The position numbers and the translations under genes are program-made. 64,000 bases of DNA, taken from Medicago truncatula (Eukaryota > Streptophyta > Magnoliopsida > Fabales > Fabaceae). Below the pieces are notes generated by a model, which worked only from the letters and a program-made list of their open reading frames with translations, ran no database searches and had not been told where the DNA came from. The number at the start of each line of letters is the position of its first letter. Positions within the stretch are counted from its first letter, which is position 1. Where the stretch lies: assembly GCF_003473485.1 (NCBI RefSeq), contig NC_053048.1, forward strand, positions 50,651,755 through 50,715,754, in the 5' to 3' direction. Shown here in pieces: positions 49,655 to 60,634 of this stretch.

Positions 49655-49890
49655 ATCCAACCTAAGGTGTGGAAAAGGATCGTACTCCTTCATAAACGCT
49701 TCCTTTGGAGTGGTTCTAAGGGGGGCTACCAAGATTTCGCGGATTTGGGTGGTCAGAGGTTTGTAAGTCTAACAGCTAAGGCGGACTCGGGGTGAGAAAT
49801 TTGTGTCTTGTTAACCTTGCTCTTTTAGTTAAATGACGTTGGAGGGTTAGGGTTTGTAGTGGGATATTTTCAGATGGTGGCGGCAATCAA
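49655..49890 (+). pseudogene. LINE reverse-transcriptase fragment, heavily decayed
   Basis: Translation gives pieces such as HKRFLWSGSKGGYQDFADLG and GGLGF, with stops and shifts between them. They match the post-RT region of plant LINEs, where RNFLWGG...GGLGVRN is usual. No tail or target duplication found. Confidence 0.55.
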
Positions 49891-50118
49891 AATATTAGTT
49901 TTTAAAATATCATGTTAATTTGTGGTTCTTCAAGAATGATTACAGTACTCTTTTGATGTCTATCTCAAGGACCACAAACAACTTGTTCTAAAAGACTTTG
50001 AAAAAATAACTGCATAAAGTAAGGGACAAAACACAATGAGTTTTGAAAGAGAAAATGGAAGCAAATTTTAGAAAATCTTAAAAGAACAAAACCTGCCGTA
50101 ACTGAATCCTAAATAAAA

Positions 50119-51132
50119 TAGACAAAGAAGACACATAACACACCTTAGATTTTCTTCAGTATTTTGGTCATAGTATGAGACCATCATTTGCATTTTTTTT
50201 TTTTTTTTGTGAAATAGAAGAGTCAAAGCTCAAAAAAAACTATAAAACGACTTAGGCAAATCACCCCTAAGACAATCAGACAGAAAATCTGGAACAACAT
50301 GAAAAACATTTAACTGATCAGAGTCTAAACTAAGCCCGTGTTTGGCGAGAGAATCAGCTACTTGATTAGCTTCATGAGCAACATGTATCCACTTGACTTC
50401 ATCAATTACACAGCTGAGTTCAAAGATCTGGCGAACTATCTGATAATAGGTCCTCGACGGAGAAACATAACCCTGGATCATATTGATAGCCCTAAGAGAA
50501 TCACTCTCAATAATCACATGCCTCATCCCTTGATTCTTTGCAAGAGCCAATCCATGATAAATTCCCCAAAGCTCCGCAAGGACTATAGAGCAGCGACCCA
50601 AGTTTCGAGCATAAGCCATCACCATACTTCCATCATAGCTCCGAATGATTCCTCCACAAGCAGCCATGCCAAAAGCAAAGGTCACAACACCAGTACAGTT
50701 AACTTTCACCCAATTCACAGGGGGAGGAGACCATGAATTAATAGGCGCACGATCAAGGGTTGTAACATTCGAGCCATGAAAACACATAACATACCTTTGA
50801 ATCCTTTTAACTTCATTAGTAATAGCCCGAGGAGCATGGTTAAAGATGAAAACAGATAACACACCTTTGATTTTCTTCAGTGTTTCGGTCATAGTATGAC
50901 ACCATCCTTTGCAGTTAGTGTCCACTTTAACAGCACAACTCTGTCATGAAAAAATCTGTCATGAAAAAATAATAATGAATAGTCATAGTTATATACGAAG
51001 ATCAACAAGAGTTTGTCGGTAAATATTTGAAATATAAGAAACTACATATTCAAAGGAAATACAAGGAATAATGTAAATATATTAGAGTTAGATACTAACC
51101 ATGTTAGATTCCACTCCTTCGTGGAAAAACAT
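50119..51132 (-). pseudogene. broken HMA-domain paralogue interrupted by a LINE
   Basis: Second copy of the gene at 43120-45715, same orientation. Exon 1 at 51132-51100 (MFFHEGVESNM) and exon 2 at 50940-50865 keep both splice borders and exon lengths in the same phase (76 nt for exon 2). Exon 2 reads SCAVKVDTNCKGWCHTMTET, so this copy keeps cysteines in the metal loop that the intact gene lost. After exon 2 a LINE follows (50195 to about 50850), then a partial second copy of exon 2 (about 50129-50193) with a TAA in place of the last Lys codon. No exon 3 was found down to 47 kb. The promoter region also resembles that of the intact copy. Confidence 0.8.
50195..50850 (-). mobile_element. 5'-truncated LINE with RNase H domain
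   Basis: On the minus strand the frame encodes an RVT_3/RNase H-like domain: VNWVKVNCTGVV, then GIIRSYDGSMV, AELWGIYHGLALA, IIESDSLRAI and ANQVADSLAKHGL. It ends with PKSFYSFF, a stop at 50230 and an A-run (T-run at 50195-50211). The active-site acidic residues Glu (AELWG) and Asp (ESDS) and the distal Asp (VADSLA) are present; the first Asp position (usually NTDGA) reads NCTGV. It is flanked on both sides by copies of HMA exon 2. Confidence 0.85.
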
Positions 51133-51719
51133 TCAGACTTGTTAATTTTTTAAAAGCAACGAGTTGAAAGTTTTTTGTTGGGTGAAGGGGAGTTAAAGGT
51201 TGAAGATGAGAAGAGAACAATGACAACAAATAAGAGAACAATGGCAACAAATAGGGTTTTATATGGTTTCTATGGCGAATATTTTTTTTTATAGGAAAAT
51301 TCTATGGTGAAGTCACGAAAATGACTTTTTGGGTGAAGTTAACACTATAATATCAAAAATGTTGTGAGTAACACCCACTGTTTGTACAATGGCATCAAAA
51401 GTTCAGTCCCTATAGTATCAACAATTCATCAGACTAACAAGAATACATTTAATCTAATTTTATCCTACCTTGTTTTAAGTGTAACACCCCACAAAGTGTA
51501 ACACTTAAAACTATCACATAATATCATCAACTATGTTTGTATGTTAAAGATGTCAACGATAAAATAATATTTGTAAGTCCAAGATGTTGCAAGCATTACT
51601 GGATGAATCATTCAACTTATGTTTAACATAATTTTTTTTGTTATAACGTAAAATATAACAAAATTATTCAACTTATATTTACTCTTAAAATAAATCATAT
51701 ACTCTTACTAAAATAAAAA

Positions 51720-52005
51720 AATAAATATAAAACACCAAATTAAAATATATCCCTAAAATTTTAAACTATAACATAATCATCATGCAAACATTTTAACTAA
51801 ATTAATCAACTAACATCAAATCTAAAAATGATTTATAACATGTAAATCTAATTAAAAACTAAAATAAATATAAAACAACAAAATAATAAATAACCCTAAA
51901 ATTCTAAATTATAACATAAACATCATGCAAATATTTTAACAACATTAATCAAATAACATGCACCCTAAAAATTAATTATAACATGTAAATCTACTCAAAA
52001 ACAAA
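51720..52005. repeat. imperfect tandem repeat, period about 139 bp
   Basis: AAATATAAAACACCAAAT at about 51724 and AAATATAAAACAACAAAA at about 51868 start two copies that both contain TATAACATAA, CATCATGCAAA and ATAACATGTAAATCTA. Very AT-rich. Confidence 0.65.
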
Positions 52006-52325
52006 AAAAATAATAAATGAACTCAAAAACTAAAAAATAAAAACATTTATAACAACTAAAATGTAAGTTAATAGCATTATAATTACTTACTTGTGTTTTT
52101 TAGAGAGATTTGTGAAAGAAATTTGAAGAAGATAAAATGAATAATGGATGAGAGAGCTTATGTCAGATTTGTAGCAGAAAATTCTCGGCAGTTAACTACT
52201 GAGAGGGCAAAATCGTATTTTACTAGTGTGGCACAACCTTATCAAATGTGGGAACAGCAATTCTCAAAAAATTGATAGAGCACATGGGAAAGCAAAATAA
52301 TTAAAGAGGACAAAATAATAAAATT

Positions 52326-52398
52326 CGCGCCAGGTAGGGGTCGAACCTACGACTTTCTGCTTAGGAAACAGACGCTCTATCCACTGAGCTACAGGCGC
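52326..52398 (-). tRNA. tRNA-Arg (anticodon CCT)
   Basis: On the minus strand: acceptor GCGCCTG, D-arm GCTCAGTGGATAGAGC, anticodon stem/loop TCTGT-TTCCTAA-GCAGA with anticodon CCT, variable AAGTC, T-arm GTAGG-TTCGACC-CCTAC, acceptor CTGGCGC, discriminator G. 73 nt, no intron. One U-U mismatch in the acceptor stem. Box A and box B are intact and a T-run follows about 7 nt downstream. It decodes AGG. Confidence 0.95.
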
Positions 52399-52552
52399 TT
52401 GTTTTGTTGATTTATGATTAACATAAAGATATTAAGGTTAGAATATATTTGTGATGTTCCCGCTCATTGTTCCATCAACAAGAAATTCGAAAACCGAGCT
52501 GCAAAGTTCAACCCAATTCTCACTCGGAAGAAGAAGAAGCAATTCAACAACA

Positions 52553-55362
52553 ATGTCGAAAGATCCAATTTCAAGCTTCTGCAACGAATTGGAATCATTC
52601 TGCAATCATCTTCAATCCTCTTCCGACGCTCTTATTCAATCCATTCATCGCAGACCTGTTCCTCTCAGTACTCTCTCTCTCTCTCTCTCTCTCTCTAAAT
52701 TCCCCTTTCCGTTGATACAATTTATAAATTCTTCGATACAGATTCTACAGCATCTACCTTCGTACAATGCCTCAACCGCCGCGTTTCAACTGCAAGTGCC
52801 GATCTCGAATTGCTCGATTCAATGTCTGGTACAGTTTCGTTTGAAGAGCTTTTAGGTCACTGCAACGAATTGTACAAGAAGAATCAAACCGATCTAGCTG
52901 AACTCGAAGATCGTCTAAAAAGCTGCTACGGTTACGTTCAAGGTATTTGTAAGAATGCTTGTGATTTATTAAGTTTTGTTTTTCATGTTTCGTAGTTTTC
53001 TGTTCGTGATTTGATTGAAATTTGTTTCGTTTTTTTGGATTTAGTTCCTGAAATTGAGGAGGAAGATGAAGATTACGACGTACAAGCGCCGCAGGTTTTG
53101 GATGATAAATTGGACAGTCCCTCTTCTTTCTATGGATCACTCTCAATGGCCGATTCTGGCTTCAAGAAGTTCGAAGAAGATGCTTTGTATCCTTATATCT
53201 TGCCTCCCTTTTTTCTTAGACTAAATTTGAAGACTTTTTCATACTTTGGTTGATCTCTAGGTTCCATATATGTTTAGAATGTATGCATAGATTTTTTTTG
53301 GGTACAATAGAATGCTGAATTTATGAAGATGTAATGTTAAGTCCTGGATAATTGCAAATAAAAATCACATAGGGTAGTCCTGTTGGTTCAGCCAGATGGT
53401 AAAATGTTGTAGGGACACAAAATCTATGAAGCATATTCTTAGAAATCGTGGTTGGGCCTAACACAACCCCACAAACCGGCTTGAGAGGTAAGGATTGCCC
53501 CCACTTATAAACACATTGTCAGGCCATGTCCTATCCGATGTGGGACTCTTAACACATATACACGACACTGACACGTCGACACCAACTATAACTTGAAAAA
53601 ATGATATGATTGAATGTGATAGCTTTGTAGTTTTCCCTGGAAACTGCGTTATAGCTTTGGAAAAGATTAACTGTTAAATTACATTGACTCGTTTGATTGG
53701 TTATGGTTCTTGAAAAGCTGGTTATGTCCTTGATTCTCTTTAGAATTGATGAATCTTTAAGTTTGAAACAGCTTGGGCTATCAGATGCATGTCTAGCTAC
53801 TTTAGCATCTGAAGGTTAGTGGATAATATCAATTTTCTCCACAGGCATGCTTGTTACTTACTAGGATTTCATTTTAATGCTTGTTTTAGTTGCAAGGTTC
53901 TTCTTTTTCTTGTTAACATTGTTCCATTTTCCCCAGTGGTTTTGGTTTTTTAGACTGTTATTTGTGACTTTTGTTTACTAGTTTTTGTGGGCACTAGCAA
54001 CATTGTTGATTCCATGAAAACTAGACCTGGCTTCTTGATTAATTCATGTTGCTAATTCCATTTTTGCCACTATCTTTCTTTATCAATGCTTGCAGGTAAT
54101 GTATCTTCACAAGAACTTGAGAAGTAAGTTTAATTTTGTGGATATCATTTGCTGTTGAGGGGCTTTTTGCACTTCTATTTTTAAAATACCTGCATGATTC
54201 TCACTCCTCAAGTTATGAGTGAACAGAGTACCTAATTTAGAGGGAGACAACGAGAATTTGGAGTCAGCTGAAGCTACCAGCTCCACTTTAAAGATATTAA
54301 AGAGCGAATTTGAATGTCTTCCTCCCTATATGAAGGGTCTAGCATCATGGGAGGTGAGGTTTTTTATGGCTTTCAGTATTATGTGTTTATATACCAAAGG
54401 GATGCTAGTTTTTCATAACCACATTAAGGAGAGTTAACTGGATTTTGCCAATTTAGGGCCTGTTTTTCTGTTTAAGGTAACTCATTGATTTACTATATTA
54501 TCAATAATTATGAAAATGTTATCTTATTTTCTATATAAATATTTAAAAATAGTTTCTTGTATAAATATTTAAAAACAAAGAAAAGTAAACACAATATGTT
54601 ATTTTGATAATTATAATGAAACTAGAAAATAAAAATAGAAGCATTTCCTTAAACTAAACAGTCCTAAAAATCCAGGTCAAAAATTGTAAGTTATATGTAA
54701 AAGGTCTGAACTTTAACAGTTGCACACTAATCAATAATCATGTTGAAAGTTTCTGGACATTAACATCATGTATGATATATTGTTGGTGTTTTTCTAAGTG
54801 ATGCTTCTTAGATACTTTGGACTGATTCTGTTATTTGCCTAATTTTTTTGGTTTCTTTGTGTGATTTGGCCTTCTAGGATCTACTTGTGGCTGTTGATAA
54901 GATTAATTCAAGCCTAAGCAAGAAGACCGATGGAAGTAACTTCTTCCGTCAAGATGATATTTCTTCATTTGATTTAGGTAGTTGTATTGTGCCATCTTTG
55001 CTTCTTCCTGATTCGACCATTGCAAAATAATAATGTGATGCTTATGATTTTCCATTCAAGATCCCTCTTTAGCATAGTTTAATCATCCATATGACCTACA
55101 ATTGGGAATTTTTTTTATTCCAGCAACTTACCATTCATATACATTAAGCCACTCCACAGAAGCAATTTTTTTTTTAAAATAATTTATGGGAGCACCTGAA
55201 TTCTAGCCCTGAGCCCCTGACTTACCACCTACTATTTTATTCATGATGCTGCCGTCTGTTTTTTCAGGACCTAAAGCAAGATCATATTTGCTGCTTCTAG
55301 TGCGCATGAACCGTATGGTCGTTGAGACGGTTGATGGTCTATTATCATACAGAATATTGTAG
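52553..55362 (+). CDS. Ska-family spindle and kinetochore-associated protein
   Basis: Eight exons, 52553-52667, 52742-52942, 53045-53186, 53744-53814, 54096-54123, 54227-54353, 54878-54977 and 55268-55362, join to 879 nt (292 aa). The N-terminus MSKDPISSFCNELESFCNHL and the helix SFEELLGHCNELYKKNQTDL recall the N-terminal coiled-coil region of Ska3. An acidic linker (EIEEEDEDYD) and a short motif LSLKQLGLSDACLATLASEG follow. The C-terminus LPPYMKGLASWEDLLVAVDK and SYLLLLVRMNRMVVETVDGL recalls the Ska1 microtubule-binding winged helix, but shorter. Ska complexes link kinetochores to spindle microtubules. I cannot decide between Ska1 and Ska3. Start: first ATG of the coding frame; intron 1 is a short CT-rich intron. 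Confidence 0.7.
53436..53556. mobile_element. TRIM-like solo LTR in Ska intron 3
   Basis: Contains GTGGTTGGGCCTAACACAAC, ACAAACCGGCTTGAGAGGTA, ATTGCCCCCACTTATAAACA (with a TATA-like core) and the CCGATGTGGGACTCTTAACA end typical of a plant terminal-repeat retrotransposon in miniature. Only one LTR is present. Exact left end uncertain. Confidence 0.6.
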
Positions 55363-56248
55363 ATATGAGATTCAACGGAAAACATTTTACTTCTTCTGAT
55401 TTGTCCTTTTTTTAGTTGTAACTTATGTTCCAAGACAAAGTTTAGTCTCATCGATTGAAATCTTGAATGATTTTGGATGTTTAAAATATGATCCATTCCT
55501 TTTGGGGAGATTCAGTAATTAGTAAAGCGTCCAATTATTCTTTCTGCTTGTAAGTTGTAACCAAAGTATAATATTTATCTTGTTATTTGGTATTGGCAAT
55601 GTTAGTTGATGCAAGATAAGGTGATTCAGGTTTTATATGTTTTTTTTGCCATGGAGGTCTGCCACTGTGTCCTGATGGAAGGATGTGTTCCCTGAGAAGG
55701 GCAAAGACAATAGGCAAAATAATATTATGAATCTTTAAAACTTTAAATTTTAAAATGCATTGCAATCTACAACATAGGTAGGCGATTTCAATTTTAAAGA
55801 CTATAAAATATACTGTACAACATAATGAAAACTCATGTTCATTGGCATAGCTTACATTTATTGATATGGATTTTCACTAACATCACATATCTTATGTAAT
55901 GTTTGGCCTATCTTTTTATTAACTTATATTCTCTATAAGTGTAAATGCAGGGCCAAACACATTTCTCTAAAAGCTCCAAAATTATTAAGCAGCTTAGTTC
56001 CAATCAATAAAACTATTCTCTTAATTCTTATACTTCTGTATTATTTTTCAATGATCAGCACTTCTATTTTTCTTGATTGGGAAAGACTGAGAGACTCCAA
56101 TTTGGACTACTATACCAAAAGCAAGCAAAGGAAATAAGAAATGACTTGTTAATTAGGCCAGAAAATATATTTTCTTACAAAAATTTCGAGACAAAACATT
56201 CAAGAGATCGAAATCCACTTATATCAACATGCATATTAAGATATAGGT
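55363..56248. other. convergent spacer between Ska gene and MATH pseudogene
   Basis: 3' flank of the Ska gene. It has diverged copies at 60270-60634 and 61151-61436, so it belongs to the duplicated unit described in the findings. No gene of its own. Confidence 0.6.
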
Positions 56249-57519
56249 TTATGGTTTAACAAATCCTAGTTCAGCATCCAAATCTATCTCTTCGAGATCC
56301 TCTGCTATCAACATCAACACGTCTTTTGCAGCATAAAGATTCACATTTACAGTCGCCAACTTTGCCATCAGCCTCTCCTTTTCCATCTCAAGAGCTACCA
56401 CATTATCCTTTTGCTTTTCTACCTCCTTCATTTTCTCCAGAAAACTTTTCATTCCCAGGGCTGATTGAACATGATACTCTAGCCAAGACAAATCAAAACC
56501 AAATGGCTGAAGTTCCTCCCAAAAAATTTGAAGATCCATACTACAAGATAAGTCATTCATATCTTTCCCTTTTCTAGTCTTAAGGAAATAAAGAACTCTG
56601 CCCAAAGCAGTGAACGCCCATTCCCTAAACTTGCATTCTTTTCTGCTGGGACTCAACAAGTGAAGGGTGCAGAGAACACACTTCTACTAGTAATGAAACA
56701 AAGTCTTTTTCAAATTTGTCCTAAACCCTTGAAATCCATATGTTCGCCTTGATTTTGGCCAGGAACTTCTAGCATTGGCCTTGTGACTTCAACTTCCAGA
56801 TTTTCAGTTTGACCACTAGATGTTGAGGAAGTAGTTAAGCTAGTAGCTTGATTCACTTGCTTTTTGTATTTTGACTTATAAAATGAAACCTCTACACCAA
56901 CAATACAAACATCTTTTACAAGAAACCCACTATGAGGATCATGAAGAACAGTTGAAGAGACCAAAGATCCAACACCCCAGCCATTGGAACTTGCCGTGAA
57001 CTCGTGTTGAGCCTCTGGGAAAAAGCATGAATCAAGAGTCAATTAAACTACTCTAAAGGAAAAATCTTCTAACTTATATATTTATTTTCTTGATTTGTGT
57101 AAACTAACTTGAACAACACATAAAAAGAAAGGGAAGAAAATGAAACCACAATAACAAAAAGAAAAAAAATACCATCAGAGAAGATTGTCCTGTTGCTGTC
57201 GACCTGGTTAAGTACAAACAACTTAAATTTCACATGTCTGCTCCATCCTTTAGACATGTTAGCAGTTTCCACAACACTCAAAAAAATTGATAAGTCGCCT
57301 ACATTGTCACCCCATTGATAAGAAGTATCTTCCTAAAGCAAAAGCAAAATCAGATCACTAAATTCTAACATGTGAGAATTTATTCATACAAATAGCATAC
57401 CATGGATAGCCACCTAGCACAAAAGGCTCAGAGTAAGTCCCCCCGTTCCAGCGAGAGAAATTCTCAACATTCCATGTAAATGTCTCAAACTTCTCAACAA
57501 TAGATTGTTTATGCTCCGT
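56249..57519 (-). pseudogene. MATH-coiled-coil gene, decayed
   Basis: Plant MATH (TRAF-like) proteins with a C-terminal coiled coil are a large family often in tandem arrays. Recognisable exons: 57519-57401 (EHKQSIVEKFETFTWNVENF ... FVLGGYPW), 57332-57173 (GDLSIFLSVVETANMSKGWS), 57014 to 56249 (NGWGVGSLVSSTVLHDPHSG, then MDFKGLGQI and a coiled-coil end ELGFVKP). Damage: the start codon position reads ACG where the neighbouring copy has ATG; exon 2 cannot join exon 1 in frame; an extra T after GGACAAAT brings a TGA at 56710; a further shift lies near 56625 before KFREWAFTALG. Splice sites still look good, so decay is recent. Confidence 0.8.
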
Positions 57520-58212
57520 GTCTCCAAACTCTACTAAAACATGCAAAACCAAAAAAAAAACATATATTTTATTTAAGAGAACAAATTCTGGTAGGAGAGT
57601 TGATAAAGAGCATAAATATCGGTTTAGAAATACCGTGTCTTTACTTAGCCAAAATACAGTGTGTCAGAAATATGTGGTTATTTGGGTTTGAAAGGGAAGC
57701 AAAAATTTGCCACCGTTCCACTGCAATACTACGGTGGTTTAAGAATAAAAAAAATATATAAAGACATATTTGTCACATTATGATTGGTTTATTGTGAGTT
57801 TAATGGGACCCATTTTAAAGTTTTAGAAGAGTGGTATAAATATTTAAAAAATTTAGATGAGTGGTTTAAATAATTGAGAAGTGTGAAATAATATAATGTA
57901 TTATGTGGGACCTATTTATACCATTCAAATGAGTGGTATGAATATGGATGCTCTAAGTATATAAACATAGAACAACATTATCCAAAACAAAAAAGCCCAC
58001 CTGTCACACTCAAGATTGTCAAAGTCAAGAGTTTAAAAAATATTGTTTTCAATGTAAAGTTTCTACTTTTTGTTTTCTTAACAAATGCCCTTGTGATAGC
58101 AACCCTAAAAATAAAACTAACAAAGAAGAAAGTGAACCAATGTGATTGATGAGATTTAAAAAAAAAATTGGTTAAAACTTTCCCAGTTTACCCAAACATT
58201 GGTGACATAATA

Positions 58213-59126
58213 TCAATCAATATCAACAAGTAACGAAAGAGTTTCCACATTTGGACCTTGACCTTCTGGCTTTGGCATTGGGACTTCCACTTCTTTAAGA
58301 CCAGTTTGACTTCCCAATGTTAGGGAAGCAGTTAAGTTAGCTGCTTGGTTTGTTGGTTTCTCATGGCTCGACTTACTAACAAATAACTCCACACCAACAA
58401 CACAAGCATCCTTCAAAATAAACCCTTTGTTAGGATCATGAAGCTCAGCAACAGTCATGAATGATTCGAAACCCCAGGAATCCTCACTTGCATTGAGCTT
58501 GTGGTTAGATTCTGACAAATTCATGTATCAAGAGTCAATTTGGTCGCATTAAAAAAAAAACAATGAATGCATAAGATAATGATCAAAACAAAGCGTGAAA
58601 ATAATTATTGCTAAAAAAGATAATGATAAGAAATGAAGTCTCCAAACGAGATATGGAAAAATGTTTGAATTACTCTTTTAAAGTGAAGTGAGTAAGTTTG
58701 ACATACCTCAAATAGACTATGGAAAACCAAAGAAATTAACAATTCATAATACCTTCTGTGATTGTTCTGTTGGTATTGTGCTGATTGAATACAAGTAACT
58801 TAAATTTCACATCTCTGCTCCATCCCTCGAGCATACTGGCAGTTTTCACAACCTCCAAATAAATTGATAAGTTGTCATCTTCTTTGTTGAGTTTGTTACC
58901 CCTCGGAAACAAACTAATCCTCCTAAACCATAGCAAAGTCAGATCAAAACACAGAAATGTAATAAATTGTGTCAAATAGTGTATAGTCTATGTATCCACT
59001 CGTGGGAATTCATTCATTCAAAAAACGTACCATGGAGTAAACCTCCTCGGTGTTCAAGCAAGAGAAGTTCTCAACCTTCCACGTGAATGTTTCAAACTTC
59101 TCAACACTAGAGTGTTTATGCTCCAT
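58213..59126 (-). pseudogene. MATH-domain gene copy, truncated and shifted
   Basis: Exons 59126-59031 (ATG GAG CAT AAA start, MEHKHSSVEKFETFTWKVEN), 58922-58753 (RISLFPRGNKLNKEDDNLSI) and 58511-58213 (SWGFESFMTVAELHDPNKGF, DACVVGVELFV). Compared with the copy at 56249-57519, 26 bases are missing from the end of exon 1 (the EPFVLGGYP part), which shifts the frame into a TAG early in exon 2. The C-terminal coiled-coil part is missing altogether; the frame ends LLVDID after a Pro/Glu linker. If the deletion is real, no functional product is expected. Confidence 0.75.
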
Positions 59127-59810
59127 TAGTACAAAAAAGACAAAAAACAAAAAAGATGATTACCCACAAAAAAAGAAACTCTGCAAGAGGATCTAATTTG
59201 TATTCTTATTGGCCATTTTAATTCAATTAATGCATTTCATTTATTTTTTAGTTTTTGGCGACCATAAGGAAGTTCATGGGTCTCTTTAATCTACTCCGTA
59301 CATAGATCCTCTCATTCATAAATTACGGTGTAAATTACTCCAATGCTAATTCACGAATCTTTTCAATGCTACGGAGCATAGAGATCCTTCCATCTCATCA
59401 ATACCTCTAACGGCTAGCCAGAATTAACCTTTTTTGTAACGCCTTGTAATGGACATTGATGGTGTGTGCCATTTTGTAATGACCTTCATCAACTGATCAA
59501 CGACTCAAAAACTAAGCCTATAGAAGGCACCATTCATAAAAACCAAAATTCTGATCACTCAATATCATAATCTTTGTCATGGTCTTAGACACCTCATGTT
59601 TCATGCATACGTGTTTGGACTGTCTGACTCACATCCAAAAAACTACGGTTTGTGAGAAACTGAAAATTGTTGCTTTCACTTGGCCGTGCATTTAGCTAGT
59701 TTTCATGAACACCTTTTAGAGGGATCATGTCATACATAATCTAATTTGATTTATACTATAGGCCTGCGTGAATTGATTTATTTGAGTTTATCTACTAATA
59801 TAAGTTTTAC
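59127..59810. other. intergenic within the MATH cluster
   Basis: Upstream flank of the truncated MATH copy; no gene or clear repeat recognised. Confidence 0.4.
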
Positions 59811-60022
59811 GAGACTGTTTGGGAGAACCTGTGAAAATAGTTTATGACAATATTCACACTTTTTTTTTTTTGCTTATTTTCATAAGTTCTTCGATATAGC
59901 TTATAAAAACAGCTTATAGCATATACAAAAACAATTTAAATTTATCTTTTCTATAAAAACAGCTTATGCAAAGAAGCATATCATGATAAAAGCAGTAAAT
60001 ATAGTGTTTATCCAAACAGGCC
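59811..60022. mobile_element. MITE-like element
   Basis: Ends GACTGTTTGGGAGAACCTGT and TTTATCCAAACAGGCCCTAT are an imperfect inverted pair; inside are CATAAGTTCTT, AAAACAGCTTATAGC and AAAACAGCTTATGC phrases as in the elements at 13424 and 38286. Confidence 0.6.
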
Positions 60023-60173
60023 CTATATATGACCTTCAATTGGGAGTTCTTTTTATTCAAGTAACTTAGCATTCATATTATAATAACCACTCCAAATTGT
60101 TTGTGGGAACACATGAATTTTGAGAGAAGACTTACAGCCAACCGTTTTATTTTTGATGTTGTATGTTCTTTCA

Positions 60174-60270
60174 GGTCCTACAGCAAAATCATATTTGCAT
60201 CTTTTAGTGCACACTAGCCGTTTGGCTGTTTAGATGATTAATGGCATATTATCATACAAAAAGTTATAGA
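60174..60270 (+). pseudogene. relic of the last Ska exon
   Basis: After a conserved acceptor TTCTTTCAG, the frame reads PTAKSYLHLLVHTSRLAV, stop, MINGILSYKKL, stop. Codon by codon this matches the last exon of the Ska gene (PKARSYLLLLVRMNRMVVET, VDGLLSYRIL). The preceding 150 bases also match the last Ska intron. Only this exon is present; it is inactivated by an internal TAG. Confidence 0.85.
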
Positions 60271-60634
60271 TATGAGATGCAGCAGAGTATGGTTGCCATC
60301 TACTGATTTACCTTTGCGTTGTCATTTATATCCTAAGAAGCACTAACACGACACACATACACAACAGATAACAAAGTATATTCTCATACGCAATTGAGCA
60401 AGATAATAGTTTCATAAATCAGACCGTTCACAGGCAATCTTAATATCAAAAGATATATTCATAATGAAAGAATAGTCGTCGTGAATACCTAACACTTTAT
60501 AACTTCTAAACCAAAAAACAACCATGGTAAACAAGGTATAGTATGTTAACCAGATAAAAAAACACATTTCATATAATGATTCAAAATATAATACTATGAA
60601 CGACATTGAAATGAATCCATACATAGCTATAAGT

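Noticed and set aside
50338-50736. 132-residue plus-strand frame
   Set aside because: Shadow of the minus-strand RNase H domain.
51342-52228. CACTA (EnSpm-like) element
   Set aside because: The sequence ends TTTTACTAGTG at 52228, like a CACTA terminus, and CACTATAATATC occurs at about 51343. However, the two ends do not match well inward and no 3-bp target duplication was found.
52772-53146. 124-residue minus-strand frame across Ska exons 2-3
   Set aside because: Antisense of well-supported exons, with no motif of its own.
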